Assembly: GCF_016427605.1 (NCBI RefSeq) | Contig: NZ_JAELXQ010000002.1 | Span: 766,032-830,031, forward strand | Direction of reading: 5' to 3' | DNA from: Ochrobactrum sp. Q0168 | Lineage (GTDB): Bacteria > Pseudomonadota > Alphaproteobacteria > Rhizobiales > Rhizobiaceae | Length of the DNA: 64,000 bases | In this document: positions 30,179 to 40,898 of the stretch, in pieces | Position numbering within the stretch: position 1 is the stretch's first letter | Layout: each line of letters begins with the position of its first letter | Made by a program: the position numbers and the translations under genes | The notes under the pieces: generated by a model | Database searches by the model: none | What the model was told of the DNA's origin: nothing | Seen by the model: only the letters and a program-made list of their open reading frames with translations

Positions 30179-30280
30179 CGAGCATTTCCAGCAAAAGTGC
30201 GTAGCGGTTTTGCGTAGGATAATGCTTAAAAAAACTGATAGAGCGGTTCCACGATTCCGTTTTAACCGGAACCGCCCTAG
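30179..30280. repeat. composite dispersed repeat (AGCATTTCCAGCAAAAGTG type)
   Basis: Left part AGCATTTCCAGCAAAAGTG ... TTTTGCGTAGGATAATGCTT; right part AGAGCGGTTCC ... GGAACCGCCCT palindrome. The left part recurs, with an insertion, as the reverse complement of 49898-49990. This type of intergenic element is common in Rhizobiales. Confidence 0.75.
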
Positions 30281-30292
30281 AGAGAATATAGA

Positions 30293-30316
30293 AAGGCCCG
30301 CGCAAGCGGGCCTTCC
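30293..30316. terminator. bidirectional terminator lpd / small membrane protein
   Basis: AAGGCCCGC, GCAA loop, GCGGGCCTT, with flanking A-rich left and TTCCTT right sides. It lies between convergent genes. Confidence 0.75.
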
Positions 30317-30331
30317 TTGTTTCTATGGGAA

Positions 30332-30610
30332 TTAATTCTGGGCTGGCGGATTGGCAGGTGTGGCCGGAGCCGGTGTTGCGGGCTCGCTCTGGGTTGCGGG
30401 TGCAGGTGGCGGTGCTGCCGTGTCGGTTCTCGTGCCATTCTTGTAGAAGAAATAGCCGAGAATGATGATCGCCACGAGCAGAACAGCGCCGAGAAGATAG
30501 CCGCTGCCGCCGCGTTGTGGCGGCGGCATGCCGGAAGGGTCCGACAGTCTCGGGTCGGTATTGACGGGGTTGGTTCTGGGATCGTTTCGCGGATCGAGGG
30601 GATCAACCAT
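30332..30610 (-). CDS. small single-pass membrane protein
   Basis: 92 residues, start ATG 30610 after GGAGGAG. Cytoplasmic-like N-terminus MVDPLDPRNDPRTNPVNTDP, one transmembrane helix (YLLGAVLLVAIIILGYFFY, about residues 38-56), and a Pro/Ala-rich tail APPPAPATQSEPATPAPATP that probably extends into the periplasm. Conserved-looking small protein of unknown function in Rhizobiales; no domain recognised. Confidence 0.78.
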   Translation of the reverse strand: MVDPLDPRNDPRTNPVNTDPRLSDPSGMPPPQRGGSGYLLGAVLLVAIIILGYFFYKNGTRTDTAAPPPAPATQSEPATPAPATPANPPAQN

Positions 30611-30720
30611 TGCGCGCTCCTCCAGTTGTCGCATCGGGCTTGCGCGGCTGGCCGCCGGTCACAAACACTTGAGCAGAGTGAACGCAGGCAAAAGCCGATT
30701 GTTCCGCGTGTGGCGAGGGG

Positions 30721-31728
30721 TTAAAGCGCCGTCAGGCGATAGCCCTTAGCCCGCAGCAGCTCCACCACGCCTTCCTGACCCGGCAAATGCAGGGCGCCGA
30801 CAGCGATGAATACATTGCCCTTTTCCAGCAGTGGAACGGCACGATCCGCCATGGTGTGGTTGCGGTCGGTGATCAGATATTTCAGGAACAGATCGTAATC
30901 CTGATCGGACAACGCATCCGGCACGATCTGCCTCAGCGCGGGCATGATCATGCCAAGCTCGCCCTTCAGATAAAGCGCGGTCGTCGTTTCCATCGCGTCT
31001 TCGGTTCTGTCACCGTAATCGACCGTGGCGATAAGATTGCGAATGTGAAAATCGAGCGGAAGCTTCTCGGTGGCTTCGAACTGTTCGGCAGCCGTTTCCA
31101 GGCCCGCTATTTGGCGTCCTTCCGACTGGGCGCTGACGGCCAGAAATTCGTCGAGCGACTTTTCACCTTCGCTTTTGCGTTCGCGCTCACATTTGGGCAG
31201 GGATAACAGCGTGGTCAGAACCCAAGGCTTCATCTTGGCAACCGCATCAAGAATGATGCCGCGCTCGGCGAGCTTTTTCTCAATATCGTCGCGCCTGTCG
31301 GCAGGCAGATGCGATTTGAGCGTGCTGCCATCGGTGAAAAGCAGCAGTTCCGGGCGTTCCAGCTTCAGGCGCAGGAAGTTCTTCTGATCGAGAACATCAG
31401 TGGTTTCGATCACGACCGTTCCGGTTGAACGATAAGCCTCTTCGACCGGCTTCGGCAGGTCCATCACGCGCGGATCGCTGAGATGGATGGTGCCGAACAG
31501 ATAGGACGGCGCTATGCCGTCCTTTTCGATCTTCCAGATGCGGCCCTGATGATTGGGCGTTGCTTGGGCTTCCGCGCGCAGTTTTTTCCAGAGAGCGGGA
31601 TCGCTTTTCTCCACACCATCGATAAGGTTAGTGCCTCGAACGGAGCAGGTGGTGGTCTTTTCGTCGGCGCGGGCGGCGACCGACCCGGCGAAGACGGCGC
31701 ATAGAAGAACAAGAAGCAGCTTTTTCAT
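30721..31728 (-). CDS. TraB/GumN family protein
   Basis: 335 residues with a signal peptide (MKKLLLVLLCAVFAGSVAARA, cleaved near residue 21). TraB/GumN (PF01963) landmarks are the N-terminal SYLFGTIHLSDPR with GTIH, internal VVIETTDVLD, QIAGLETAAEQFE, and C-terminal NVFIAVGALHLPGQEGVVELL. Members are thought to be metalloprotease-like or erythromycin-esterase-like and are envelope-localised; specific function here unknown. xerC is upstream on the same strand. Confidence 0.88.
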   Translation of the reverse strand: MKKLLLVLLCAVFAGSVAARADEKTTTCSVRGTNLIDGVEKSDPALWKKLRAEAQATPNHQGRIWKIEKDGIAPSYLFGTIHLSDPRVMDLPKPVEEAYRSTGTVVIETTDVLDQKNFLRLKLERPELLLFTDGSTLKSHLPADRRDDIEKKLAERGIILDAVAKMKPWVLTTLLSLPKCERERKSEGEKSLDEFLAVSAQSEGRQIAGLETAAEQFEATEKLPLDFHIRNLIATVDYGDRTEDAMETTTALYLKGELGMIMPALRQIVPDALSDQDYDLFLKYLITDRNHTMADRAVPLLEKGNVFIAVGALHLPGQEGVVELLRAKGYRLTAL

Positions 31729-31772
31729 AAGGTGAATATAGGCAATCTTCGGCGATGTGAAAGGTGCCCGGT

Positions 31773-32720
<948 letters not shown>

Positions 32721-32927
32721 CTTGAAATCTGCCGTTGAAGTTTCGGCGGACAGTGTGTCAGGGAGAGGTTACCGGCTGGTTGCCATAGCGTGTCTTGCAG
32801 CCAGATTGACAGAATTACGCATTTTTCTTGGCGTTGCGGCGTTAATTCGCTAAGCGATAGGCTCATCAGAAGCGCATATTGGCCTCACTGTCGGGGCGAT
32901 GTGCCCGAATCCAGATCAGGGGCAACC

Positions 32928-33506
32928 ATGCCGCGTCCAGAAAACCCGATTCAGCTTGCCGTTGTCGGTGCCGCTCATGGCATTCGCGGCGAAGTCCGGA
33001 TCAAGACATTCACCGAAGACCCGCTATCCATCGGCGATTATGGCGTGCTCTATGATGAGCAGGGCAAGGGTTACGAAATTCTCGAAGCGCGGGCCGCCAA
33101 GACGGTGGTGATCGTGCGCTTCAAGGGCGTCAATGACCGCAATGCCGCCGAGGCGCTCAATGGCACGGCGCTTTATATCGACCGTTCGCAATTGCCGGAT
33201 GACGATCTGGAGGACGACGAGTTCTTCCAGACCGACCTGATCGGTCTTGCGGCCATCGATGCCGAGGGCAAGAGCTATGGCGTTGTCAGCGCGGTGTTCG
33301 ATTTCGGCGGCGGCGACCTCATTGAGCTGAGCGAGAAGGGCAAGCGCCCGATGCTCATCCCCTTTACCGAAGCAGCCGTGCCGGAGATCGACTTTGAAAA
33401 AGGCACCCTGCTGGTCGAGCCGCTGGCGGCGGGTCTGATCCCCGATGAAGACGACAATCCGCTGAAGGGTGGCAATCAACCCAAGAAGAGACCGAAGAAG
33501 TCATGA
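32928..33506 (+). CDS. rimM: ribosome maturation factor RimM
   Basis: 16S rRNA-processing/30S maturation protein, 192 residues. N-terminal domain [24 protein letters not shown]-terminal PRC-barrel with [20 protein letters not shown] and [20 protein letters not shown], then a basic tail [12 protein letters not shown]. Start at ATG 32928 (MPRPENP); the ORF extension to 32790 is unsupported. Its TGA overlaps the trmD ATG by 4 bases. rpsP, usually directly upstream, is not here. Confidence 0.95.
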   Translation: MPRPENPIQLAVVGAAHGIRGEVRIKTFTEDPLSIGDYGVLYDEQGKGYEILEARAAKTVVIVRFKGVNDRNAAEALNGTALYIDRSQLPDDDLEDDEFFQTDLIGLAAIDAEGKSYGVVSAVFDFGGGDLIELSEKGKRPMLIPFTEAAVPEIDFEKGTLLVEPLAAGLIPDEDDNPLKGGNQPKKRPKKS

Positions 33507-34243
33507 CGGACGACACTGCGGAACAGGGAACGGCAGACCGCGAAGCTGGCTTCTTCCATGCTTCGGTCCTGACGCTTTATCCGGAAATGTTTCCCGGGCC
33601 GCTTGGTGTTTCTCTGGCGGGCAAGGCGCTGGCCGAAGCGAAATGGCAGCTTAATACGGTGCAGATCCGCGATTTTGCCGAAGGCAGGCATCGCATGGTC
33701 GATGACACGCCTTCCGGCGGCGGCGCGGGCATGGTGATGAAGCCCGATGTGATTGCGCGCGCGCTCGATTCTGTTGCGGACGGTCGCCCGATGCTGCTGA
33801 TGACGCCGCGCGGCGCGCCGCTGACGCAAAAGCGTGTGCGCGAGCTTGCCGCCGGGCCGGGCGCGATCATTTTGTGCGGGCGCTTCGAGGGCGTCGATGA
33901 ACGGGTGATTGAAGCGCGCCATCTCGAGGAAGTGTCGATCGGCGATTATATTCTTTCAGGCGGCGAGACGGCGGCCATCGTGCTGCTGGATGCCGTGGTG
34001 CGTCTGTTGCCGGGCGTGATGGGCAATCAGCAATCGGGCGAAACGGAGAGTTTTGAGACCGGATTGCTCGAACATCCGCATTATACGCGCCCGCAGGTCT
34101 GGGAAGAGAGGTCGATTCCCGATGTGCTGACATCCGGCAATCATGGCGCCATCGAGAAATGGCGCCATGCGCAGGCCGAGCGGATTACCCGCGAACGCCG
34201 ACCGGATCTCTGGGATGCCTATCAGGAAGCGAAGCGCAAATGA
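33503..34243 (+). CDS. trmD: tRNA (guanine37-N1)-methyltransferase
   Basis: SPOUT methyltransferase making m1G37, preventing frameshifting. 246 residues. [20 protein letters not shown] opening, trefoil-knot signature [14 protein letters not shown] and [27 protein letters not shown], and the C-terminal [19 protein letters not shown]. Overlaps both rimM (4 bases) and the DUF4260 gene (4 bases), so all three are translationally coupled. Confidence 0.96.
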   Translation: MTDDTAEQGTADREAGFFHASVLTLYPEMFPGPLGVSLAGKALAEAKWQLNTVQIRDFAEGRHRMVDDTPSGGGAGMVMKPDVIARALDSVADGRPMLLMTPRGAPLTQKRVRELAAGPGAIILCGRFEGVDERVIEARHLEEVSIGDYILSGGETAAIVLLDAVVRLLPGVMGNQQSGETESFETGLLEHPHYTRPQVWEERSIPDVLTSGNHGAIEKWRHAQAERITRERRPDLWDAYQEAKRK

Positions 34244-34590
34244 ATCTGATCCAGCGCCTTGAAAGCCTGTCTCTCGCGCTTCTGGCGCTCGGAGCCTACT
34301 GGGTGAACGGCGCAAGCTGGTGGCTTTTTGCCATATTGGTTCTGGCGCCGGATCTGTCGTTCCTGGCCTATATGAAGGGGCCGCGCACCGGTGCGGTGAT
34401 CTATAATATCGCCCATAGCTGGATTGGCGTGGTTCTGCTGGCCGTGTTTGGCTGGGCAATGAACTGGCAAATCTGCATCGCCATGGCGCTGATCTGGGCC
34501 GTGCATATCGGCATCGACCGGGCGCTGGGCTTCGGTCTCAAATATGGATCAGGCTTTCAGGATACGCATCTGGGCCGTATCGGCCAATAG
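34240..34590 (+). CDS. DUF4260 family membrane protein
   Basis: 116-residue protein with three or four hydrophobic helices. Motifs [31 protein letters not shown] and [25 protein letters not shown] fit DUF4260. ATG 34240 overlaps the trmD stop (ATGA). A function in the translation operon is not implied by the family; it may simply be carried along. Terminator follows at 34595. Confidence 0.85.
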   Translation: MNLIQRLESLSLALLALGAYWVNGASWWLFAILVLAPDLSFLAYMKGPRTGAVIYNIAHSWIGVVLLAVFGWAMNWQICIAMALIWAVHIGIDRALGFGLKYGSGFQDTHLGRIGQ

Positions 34591-34594
34591 ATGA

Positions 34595-34620
34595 AAATGC
34601 CCGGTTTTCACCGGGCATTT
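34595..34620. terminator. bidirectional terminator DUF4260 / NCS1
   Basis: AAATGCCCGG (34595-34604), loop TTTTCA, CCGGGCATTT (34611-34620). Lies between convergent genes. Confidence 0.85.
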
Positions 34621-34625
34621 CTGTT

Positions 34626-36086
34626 TCAGGCGTGCTGTTTTGCGGATGCGCGAAGGGCAGCTTCCGGCTTGCGAAGCAGGTAATAGACCCCGCCGCCAAT
34701 GCCGACCCCGAAGAACCAGCCATAGGTTCCCCACCAGTTCGGCAGAAGATTGGTGGCTATCGGCAGGACTGACGAGAACAGCGCGCCAATGGCAAAGGCG
34801 ATGAAAGCCTTGACGTGCCAGCCGTTCTGGAAGCGGAACTCGCCATTTTCCTGATAGAGATCGGCGACATTCAGCTGTCCGCGACGCAGCAGATAATAAT
34901 CGACCATCATGATCCCAAAGATCGGCCCCATGGTGGAGCCGAGGAAATTGACGAAATGCGCAGCGCCGGTTTCCCATGGTGCGAACGGATAGAGGATCAG
35001 CGCGATCAGCGCCGCAATGAAACCGCCCCGCTTGAAGGAAACCTTCTGCGGAAATGTGTTCGAGAAATCGAAGGCGGCGGAAACGAAGTTTGCAACCACA
35101 TTGATGCCGAGTGTCGCGACAGTGAATGTCAGCGCGGCCAGAAGCGCCAGGAACCAGCTGTCGAACTTTGCTGAGATCTGGTCGGGGTGCAGCAGCACTT
35201 CACCATAAACGGTGAAAGCGGCTGTGGTGGTGACACCGGCGACAAGGCAGAAGGCCAGAAGATTGACCGGCAGGCCCCAGAGATTGCCGCGCCTGAGTGA
35301 CGCTTCATCCTTGGCATAGCGCGAGAAGTCGCAGAAATTGAGATAAAGCGCTGCGAAATAGGTAATCCAGGTGGCGGCAACGGCTGCCAGAGCCGCTATG
35401 GAGCCGGGCTCGCCCGATACGCCAGCATCTTTGGTTTTCTCCAGCAGAACATCGCGCGGGATTTCGCTGCCGAAAGAGAAAGTACCAGCCTTGATGACCA
35501 GATAGACGGCCAGAATGAGCATCATGACCCAGACAGCCGGACCGGCCCAGTCCTGAAAACGGCGCACCGTTTCCATGCCGCGCTGGATGATCAAGAGCTG
35601 CGCCGCCCAGACCAGCACGTAGCAGATGACTTCAAGGGTTGAATGGCCGAGCAGATGGCTGTTCTGGTGAAAGGCCAGCAGGCTGTCATTGCGGATCAGC
35701 AGCGCAACGAGGGCGCCGGAGGCCGCCGCCGTCTGCGCGCCGTACCAGAAACAGGCGACGACACCGCGCACAAGCGCTGGAAAGTTCGCGCCGAACGTGC
35801 CGAAGGAAGCGCGCGCCAGCACCGGAAACGGCACGCCTGTCCGCACGCCTGCATTGCCCACGAGGCTCATCAGGAAGAAGATGACCAGAGAGCCGAGACC
35901 GATGGCGATGATGAAGTTCAGGAAGCTGCCGCAAAGCAAAAAAAGGCTTGCGGCAAGATAATAGCCCCAAAGACTATGAACGTCCGACGTCCAGACGTTG
36001 AAAATACTGAAAGCGCCCCATTTGCGTTCGACCGCAGGCGCCAGATCCTCATTATACAATGAGGGTGACGGTTGTTTGATGGTCAT
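34626..36086 (-). CDS. NCS1 family nucleobase/hydantoin-type permease
   Basis: 486-residue, about 12-helix nucleobase:cation symporter-1 (Mhp1/cytosine-purine permease) family member. Landmarks: WTSDVHSLWGYYLAASLF, RTGVPFPVLARASFGTFGAN (conserved helix-3 region), RGMETVRRFQDWAGPAVWV, NFCDFSRYAKD, GPIFGIMMVDYYLLRRGQLNV. Substrate could be cytosine, uracil, allantoin, hydantoin or thiamine-related; no neighbouring catabolic gene points to one. It is inserted, on the opposite strand, between trmD and rplS. Confidence 0.9.
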   Translation of the reverse strand: MTIKQPSPSLYNEDLAPAVERKWGAFSIFNVWTSDVHSLWGYYLAASLFLLCGSFLNFIIAIGLGSLVIFFLMSLVGNAGVRTGVPFPVLARASFGTFGANFPALVRGVVACFWYGAQTAAASGALVALLIRNDSLLAFHQNSHLLGHSTLEVICYVLVWAAQLLIIQRGMETVRRFQDWAGPAVWVMMLILAVYLVIKAGTFSFGSEIPRDVLLEKTKDAGVSGEPGSIAALAAVAATWITYFAALYLNFCDFSRYAKDEASLRRGNLWGLPVNLLAFCLVAGVTTTAAFTVYGEVLLHPDQISAKFDSWFLALLAALTFTVATLGINVVANFVSAAFDFSNTFPQKVSFKRGGFIAALIALILYPFAPWETGAAHFVNFLGSTMGPIFGIMMVDYYLLRRGQLNVADLYQENGEFRFQNGWHVKAFIAFAIGALFSSVLPIATNLLPNWWGTYGWFFGVGIGGGVYYLLRKPEAALRASAKQHA

Positions 36087-36408
36087 GTTGTTCCCGTTTG
36101 TGCTTTTTAGACTGCTTGCTTGCGAAGCATTTTATTTTTGCGATATTTCTGACATAGACCGTTGCGGCTGGCTATTAAAAATTCTGACAGGGCGTGACAA
36201 ATCCCTCGCGATGCTGTATTGGCGCGTCTGTTCGGAAGAATCCGACGTTGCAATGGCTCGTTCGGGCACAGCCCGAGGCGTCCGTAAACCAATAAATGGT
36301 GTACCGCTCCTGCCTGATATCGAGGGCATAGCCGCAAGGCCAAGGATTGCTTGGCGGCAAGTGCAGAGCGCTCTGACTGTTTGAGAAGAACATAGAAGGA
36401 GTCAGACG
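36087..36408. other. divergent promoter region NCS1 permease / rplS
   Basis: 322 bases with no supported ORF. Contains an imperfect hairpin GCCGCAAG / CTTGGCGGC near 36331-36358 that could be an L19 leader structure, and the rplS ribosome-binding site AAGGAG near 36396. No clear promoter identified. Confidence 0.5.
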
Positions 36409-36846
36409 ATGACCGATATTATTCGTCAGCTTGAAGCCGAACAGGCAGCAAAGATCGAAGAAAAGCGCAAGCTTCCGGATTTCCAGCCGGGCGACACGGT
36501 TCGCGTTCAGGTTCGTGTGACCGAAGGTACGCGTACCCGCGTGCAGGCCTATGAAGGCGTCTGCATTGCTCGTTCGGGCGCTGGCCTCAACGAAAACTTC
36601 ACCGTTCGCAAGATTTCGTACGGCGAAGGCGTAGAGCGCGTATTCCCGGTTTACTCGCCGATCGTCGAAGGTGTTGAGCTGGTTCGCCGCGGTAAGGTCC
36701 GTCGCGCCAAGCTTTACTACCTGCGTGGCCTCACCGGTAAGGCTGCTCGTATTTCTGAAAAGAAAGACAACCGCACCAAGGCTGAGCGCGAAGCTGACAA
36801 GGCTGCCGCTGCCAAGGCCGAAGCTGCCAAGACCGCTGCTGAATAA
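36409..36846 (+). CDS. rplS: 50S ribosomal protein L19
   Basis: Large-subunit protein bL19 at the 30S-50S interface, 145 residues. N-terminal [79 protein letters not shown], then a Lys/Ala-rich tail typical of alphaproteobacteria. Normally the last gene of rpsP-rimM-trmD-rplS; here separated from trmD by the DUF4260 gene and an opposite-strand permease. Confidence 0.97.
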   Translation: MTDIIRQLEAEQAAKIEEKRKLPDFQPGDTVRVQVRVTEGTRTRVQAYEGVCIARSGAGLNENFTVRKISYGEGVERVFPVYSPIVEGVELVRRGKVRRAKLYYLRGLTGKAARISEKKDNRTKAEREADKAAAAKAEAAKTAAE

Positions 36847-36866
36847 GTTTCAGCCGGAGCTCTTTG

Positions 36867-36896
36867 AAAAAGGCGGCCTGTGGCCGCCTTTTTTAT
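36867..36896 (+). terminator. rplS terminator
   Basis: GGCGGCC, TGT loop, GGCCGCC, flanked by AAAAA and TTTTTT; strong intrinsic terminator 20 bases after the stop. Confidence 0.9.
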
Positions 36897-37055
36897 TTGC
36901 CAAATGCATCGTGACACATAATATCAGGCATAATTCTGCCCGCTTTGCGCAAGATTGTTACTGCGACACCCTGTTGCGGTTTCAGTTTCTTGACGAAACG
37001 CAACAGCAGGTGCATATGACAGCCAAATTAAGAACCGTTCAAAGGAACTCTCGCA

Positions 37056-38465
37056 ATGAGCGCGCCGCGTACACTTTATGACAAGATCTGGGACGACCAT
37101 GTAGTGGATCAGCAGGAAGATGGTACCTGCCTCCTTTATATTGATCGCCATCTTGTGCACGAAGTGACGAGCCCCCAGGCTTTCGAAGGCCTGCGCATGG
37201 CTGGCCGTCAGGTGCGCCATCCCGAGAAGACGCTGGCTGTGGTCGATCACAACGTGCCGACTTCGAAAGATCGCGTCAACGGCATCAAGAACGAAGAAAG
37301 CCGCATTCAGGTTGAGGCTCTCGCCAAGAATGCCGCCGATTTCGGCGTTGAATATTATTCCGAGCGCGATCGTCGCCAAGGCGTCGTGCACATCGTCGGA
37401 CCGGAGCAGGGCTTCACTCTGCCGGGCATGACGATTGTCTGCGGCGACAGCCACACCTCGACCCATGGCGCCTTCGGTTCGCTGGCACATGGTATCGGCA
37501 CGTCGGAAGTCGAGCATGTGCTCGCGACCCAGACGCTGATCCAGAAGAAAGCCAAGAACATGCTGGTGCGTGTTGAGGGTGAGCTGGCTCCGGGCGTCAC
37601 CGCCAAGGACATCACGCTCGCCATCATCGGCGAAATCGGCACCGCAGGCGGCACCGGTTACGTGATCGAATATGCGGGCAGCGCCATTCGCTCGCTGTCG
37701 ATGGAAGGTCGCATGACCGTCTGCAACATGTCGATTGAAGGCGGCGCACGCGCTGGTCTGATCGCGCCGGACGAAACGACCTTCGCCTATGTGAAGGACA
37801 AGCCGCGCGCGCCGAAGGGCGAAGCGCTGGAGCAGGCCCTCAGCTACTGGAAGACGCTGCATTCGGATGAAGGTGCGCATTTCGACAAGATCGTCGAGCT
37901 GGATGCCGCCAAGATTTCGCCGGTCGTTTCCTGGGGTTCGTCGCCGGAAGACGTCGTTTTCGTCACCGACATCGTTCCGAACCCGGATGAAATCAAGGAC
38001 GAGACCAAGCGGGCATCCAAGTGGCGCGCGCTTGACTATATGGGTCTGAAGCCGGGCACCAAGATGACCGACATCAAGATCGACCGCGTCTTCATCGGTT
38101 CCTGCACCAATGGCCGTATCGAAGATCTCCGCGATGCAGCGCGTATGGCCGCTGGCAAGAAGGTTGCCGATGGCGTCAACGCCATGATCGTGCCGGGCTC
38201 GGGTCTCGTGAAGGAGCAGGCGGAAGCGGAAGGCCTCGACAAGATCTTCATCGAAGCCGGTTTCGACTGGCGCGAGCCGGGCTGCTCCATGTGCCTCGCC
38301 ATGAATGACGACCGCCTGAAGCCGGGAGAACGTTGCGCTTCGACCTCGAACCGTAACTTTGAAGGCCGTCAGGGTTTTAAGGGCCGCACCCATCTCGTCT
38401 CGCCGGCCATGGCTGCCGCTGCTGCGATTGCCGGTCACTTCGTGGACATTCGCGACTGGAACTAA
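37056..38465 (+). CDS. leuC: 3-isopropylmalate dehydratase large subunit
   Basis: Aconitase-family enzyme of leucine biosynthesis, 469 residues, working with Leu[13 protein letters not shown] opening, [25 protein letters not shown], and the 4Fe-4S cysteines in [12 protein letters not shown] and [13 protein letters not shown]. leuD is not in the window. A good terminator follows, so it is monocistronic here. Confidence 0.97.
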   Translation: MSAPRTLYDKIWDDHVVDQQEDGTCLLYIDRHLVHEVTSPQAFEGLRMAGRQVRHPEKTLAVVDHNVPTSKDRVNGIKNEESRIQVEALAKNAADFGVEYYSERDRRQGVVHIVGPEQGFTLPGMTIVCGDSHTSTHGAFGSLAHGIGTSEVEHVLATQTLIQKKAKNMLVRVEGELAPGVTAKDITLAIIGEIGTAGGTGYVIEYAGSAIRSLSMEGRMTVCNMSIEGGARAGLIAPDETTFAYVKDKPRAPKGEALEQALSYWKTLHSDEGAHFDKIVELDAAKISPVVSWGSSPEDVVFVTDIVPNPDEIKDETKRASKWRALDYMGLKPGTKMTDIKIDRVFIGSCTNGRIEDLRDAARMAAGKKVADGVNAMIVPGSGLVKEQAEAEGLDKIFIEAGFDWREPGCSMCLAMNDDRLKPGERCASTSNRNFEGRQGFKGRTHLVSPAMAAAAAIAGHFVDIRDWN

Positions 38466-38487
38466 CGTTTCGGAAGTTACCGATTTG

Positions 38488-38519
38488 AAAAAGCCGCCGG
38501 AGCGATCCGGCGGCTTTTT
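38488..38519 (+). terminator. leuC terminator
   Basis: AAAAAGCCGCCGG (38488-38500), 6-base loop, CCGGCGGCTTTTT (38507-38519). Confidence 0.9.
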
Positions 38520-38680
38520 CTTTACGCTCTGTTCTCAATAGAAATATCGAAAACAAAAGCCTCAAACAGCAATGCTCTTATAAGCTTCTTCATGGTTTCC
38601 TCGCATATTCCCTGTATAGGGGAGTGCTGTTAGATTAGTATTTTCTTATTTGACTGCGCTGCGAACGGAAAAAGGCATTC

Positions 38681-39901
38681 ATGGGCGGGGCCGATTTCAT
38701 TCTCATCATCAACATGACCGTTTCCGGTCTGTTTGCTTTTGCGTTTTTCGGCATTGCCGTTTATGCGCAAGGCAATAGGGCGGCGCGCGTCTTCGCGATC
38801 GGCTTCGTCTTTGCGATGCTTTATTTCCTGAGCGAGCTGGCCATGCCGTCCATGCCCAGCCAGCAACTCGGCTATATGCTCGCCTTCGCGGCCTATCTCA
38901 TGACGCTGGTGTGTCTCGTCATCGGCTTAGCGCGCATGTATGCCGCGCCGGTGCCATGGAAGATGCTCGGCCTGCTGGTGTTTGTGTCACTGGCGCTGAT
39001 CTACGCCATTTACGGCATTGCGCGCAGCACCTGGACGGGTTCGTTTCTCTACCAGACGCCTTATTTCCTGGCATTGGCGCTTGCCGTATGGGTTATTCTG
39101 CGTTGGAGCGGGCGGGGCGCGGTTGATATGTTGATGGCAGCGCTCTTTGCCTTGAGTGCGTTGCATTTTCTCATGAAGCCTGTGCTCGCCAGCGCATCGG
39201 GCGGCGCGGGCGCAGAGCCGAATGATTATGTAAATACCGCCTATGCGCTGCTGGCCCAGTCGATTGGCGCGGGACTGTCGGTTGCGGCAGGGCTTCTGCT
39301 GCTGTTGAGCCTGATGCGCGCGCTGCTCTCGGACATGACCATTCGCTCCGAAACGGACGAACTTTCCGCACTGCTCAATCGCCGCGGCTTTGCATTGCGG
39401 GCAGAAGCGGCCATCGATAAGGCGAAGCGGTCGCAGAAGATCCTTTCGCTCGTGGTTTGCGATATCGATTATTTCAAACTCATCAATGATAATTACGGTC
39501 ATGCTCTGGGCGACCGTGTCATTGCAGCCTTTGCTGCCGAGTTGCGCAAGACGGCTGTTGCCCGCGGCGGCTTTGCCGCCCGCATGGGCGGCGAGGAATT
39601 TGCGGTGCTGCTGCCGGGAAGCACCATTCAGACGGCGTCGCGCTGCGCCGACGGTATGCGTCTGGCATGCGGCACAATCCAGATTCCGAGCCATAGTGGC
39701 GATATCGATTTCACCGCCAGCTTCGGTGTCGCGGAGATGGAATTCGACGACATGTTTTCCGATCTCTACAAGCGGGCTGACGGCGCGCTCTATGAGGCGA
39801 AAAAGGGCGGCCGCAATTGCGTGCGCGCAGCCTCACCGATTATCTCTGATGAGAATGTCGTGGAGTTTCGCCCGTCAGGCTCCGCCCGCACGCGCGGATA
39901 A
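38681..39901 (+). CDS. membrane-bound diguanylate cyclase (GGDEF)
   Basis: 406 residues. The N-terminal half has about six or seven hydrophobic helices (residues 5-220) with no recognised sensor name; the C-terminal GGDEF domain makes cyclic di-GMP. It has the SETDELSALLNRRGF opening, DIDYFKLINDNYGHALGDRV and active site RMGGEEFAVLLPG (GGEEF form, predicted active). The four residues at the inhibitory I-site position before it are ARGG, not RxxD, so product inhibition through that site is not expected. It stands alone downstream of leuC. Confidence 0.92.
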   Translation: MGGADFILIINMTVSGLFAFAFFGIAVYAQGNRAARVFAIGFVFAMLYFLSELAMPSMPSQQLGYMLAFAAYLMTLVCLVIGLARMYAAPVPWKMLGLLVFVSLALIYAIYGIARSTWTGSFLYQTPYFLALALAVWVILRWSGRGAVDMLMAALFALSALHFLMKPVLASASGGAGAEPNDYVNTAYALLAQSIGAGLSVAAGLLLLLSLMRALLSDMTIRSETDELSALLNRRGFALRAEAAIDKAKRSQKILSLVVCDIDYFKLINDNYGHALGDRVIAAFAAELRKTAVARGGFAARMGGEEFAVLLPGSTIQTASRCADGMRLACGTIQIPSHSGDIDFTASFGVAEMEFDDMFSDLYKRADGALYEAKKGGRNCVRAASPIISDENVVEFRPSGSARTRG

Positions 39902-39904
39902 GGC

Positions 39905-40270
39905 TCAACAGCCCGGATGATCCAGCACCGGCGTTTCGCCCCTATCCAGCCCAACCATGAATGAGCGTCCGCGCAAAACGACAGCGCTTTCACAGCTGCT
40001 GTTCGCAGGGCTGACGATATAGGCGACAGCCTTGTCCTGCGGCGCGGTGATGGTCGTTTCGCCCTGCATCCGGCGTGGGATCGGCAAGGTCGGGTCTTTA
40101 TGCGCTGCACCGACACGGATGATCTTGGCGCCGCCATCCGCCTTCTGCATGATGAGGTTTCCAGACGCGTCGGCATAGCGCAAGGTGGTGTCGGCGGATG
40201 CCGTCGCGACCCAGCCAAAAACCCCAAGCGTACATGAAGCCAGCAAAGCTGTTCTGTTTCGTTTTGCCAT
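39905..40270 (-). CDS. hypothetical exported protein
   Basis: 121 residues. Signal peptide MAKRNRTALLASCTLGVFGWVATASA, cleaved after ASA. Mature part starts DTTLRYADASGNLIMQKADG and ends VLDHPGC; it has two Cys that could form a disulfide. No domain recognised. ATG 40270 is preferred; a further in-frame start lies 30 bases upstream. Convergent with the GGDEF gene with a 3-base gap. Confidence 0.75.
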   Translation of the reverse strand: MAKRNRTALLASCTLGVFGWVATASADTTLRYADASGNLIMQKADGGAKIIRVGAAHKDPTLPIPRRMQGETTITAPQDKAVAYIVSPANSSCESAVVLRGRSFMVGLDRGETPVLDHPGC

Positions 40271-40439
40271 GGCCCGTTTCACCTTTGCCGTCTGACGCAA
40301 AAAGAGTTCCCGTTCATCTTAACTCTTTCTTTACCTTTGTCATCCGTGCTGGCTACAATCGCATAAGCCTTTGCGCAACTGCTTCGCGGCGCTGTGACCA
40401 AAGGCGACTTGAACCGCCCCGAAGGCCAAGGAATGTTCA

Positions 40440-40898
40440 ATGACCAAAGATCATGCCGTCGATATTGCGCATCTTCATCTTCGTGATGCCCACGAATTTG
40501 CGCCGCTGCTTGCCAGCTATGCGCAGGCGCTCAAGCGCGGCGCGCCGCGCCGTCCCGACGATTATTACGCCGAGCATCTTTTGCAGGACCGCGCCACCGA
40601 AATTCTTGGCGCGCGCGTGGACGGTAATCTGGTCGGCTTCGTGATTTTCTACGATCTGCCGGAGCCGGTTTCGGGCCTGCGCGCAGGGCAGGTGGATCAT
40701 ATCTATGTCCATCACGATCATCGCGGCAAAGGCATTGCCAAGGCGCTGATCGACCTGCTGGCCGACAAGGCGGAAGAACGCAGCTGGTCCAAGCTGGTGC
40801 TCAATGCGCCGCGCGTGCCGGAAGACGGGCGCAAGCTCTATGAGCAGATCGCGACGGCGGCTGACTGGTCGAGCTATGTGATTCGATTCGGCGCCTGA
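40440..40898 (+). CDS. GNAT family N-acetyltransferase
   Basis: 152 residues. The acetyl-CoA-binding motif A is in VDHIYVHHDHRGKGIAKALID (R-G-K-G-I-A), preceded by a beta-strand LVGFVIFYDLPEPVSGL. Substrate unknown. A very stable hairpin 45 bases after its stop probably terminates it. Confidence 0.9.
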   Translation: MTKDHAVDIAHLHLRDAHEFAPLLASYAQALKRGAPRRPDDYYAEHLLQDRATEILGARVDGNLVGFVIFYDLPEPVSGLRAGQVDHIYVHHDHRGKGIAKALIDLLADKAEERSWSKLVLNAPRVPEDGRKLYEQIATAADWSSYVIRFGA

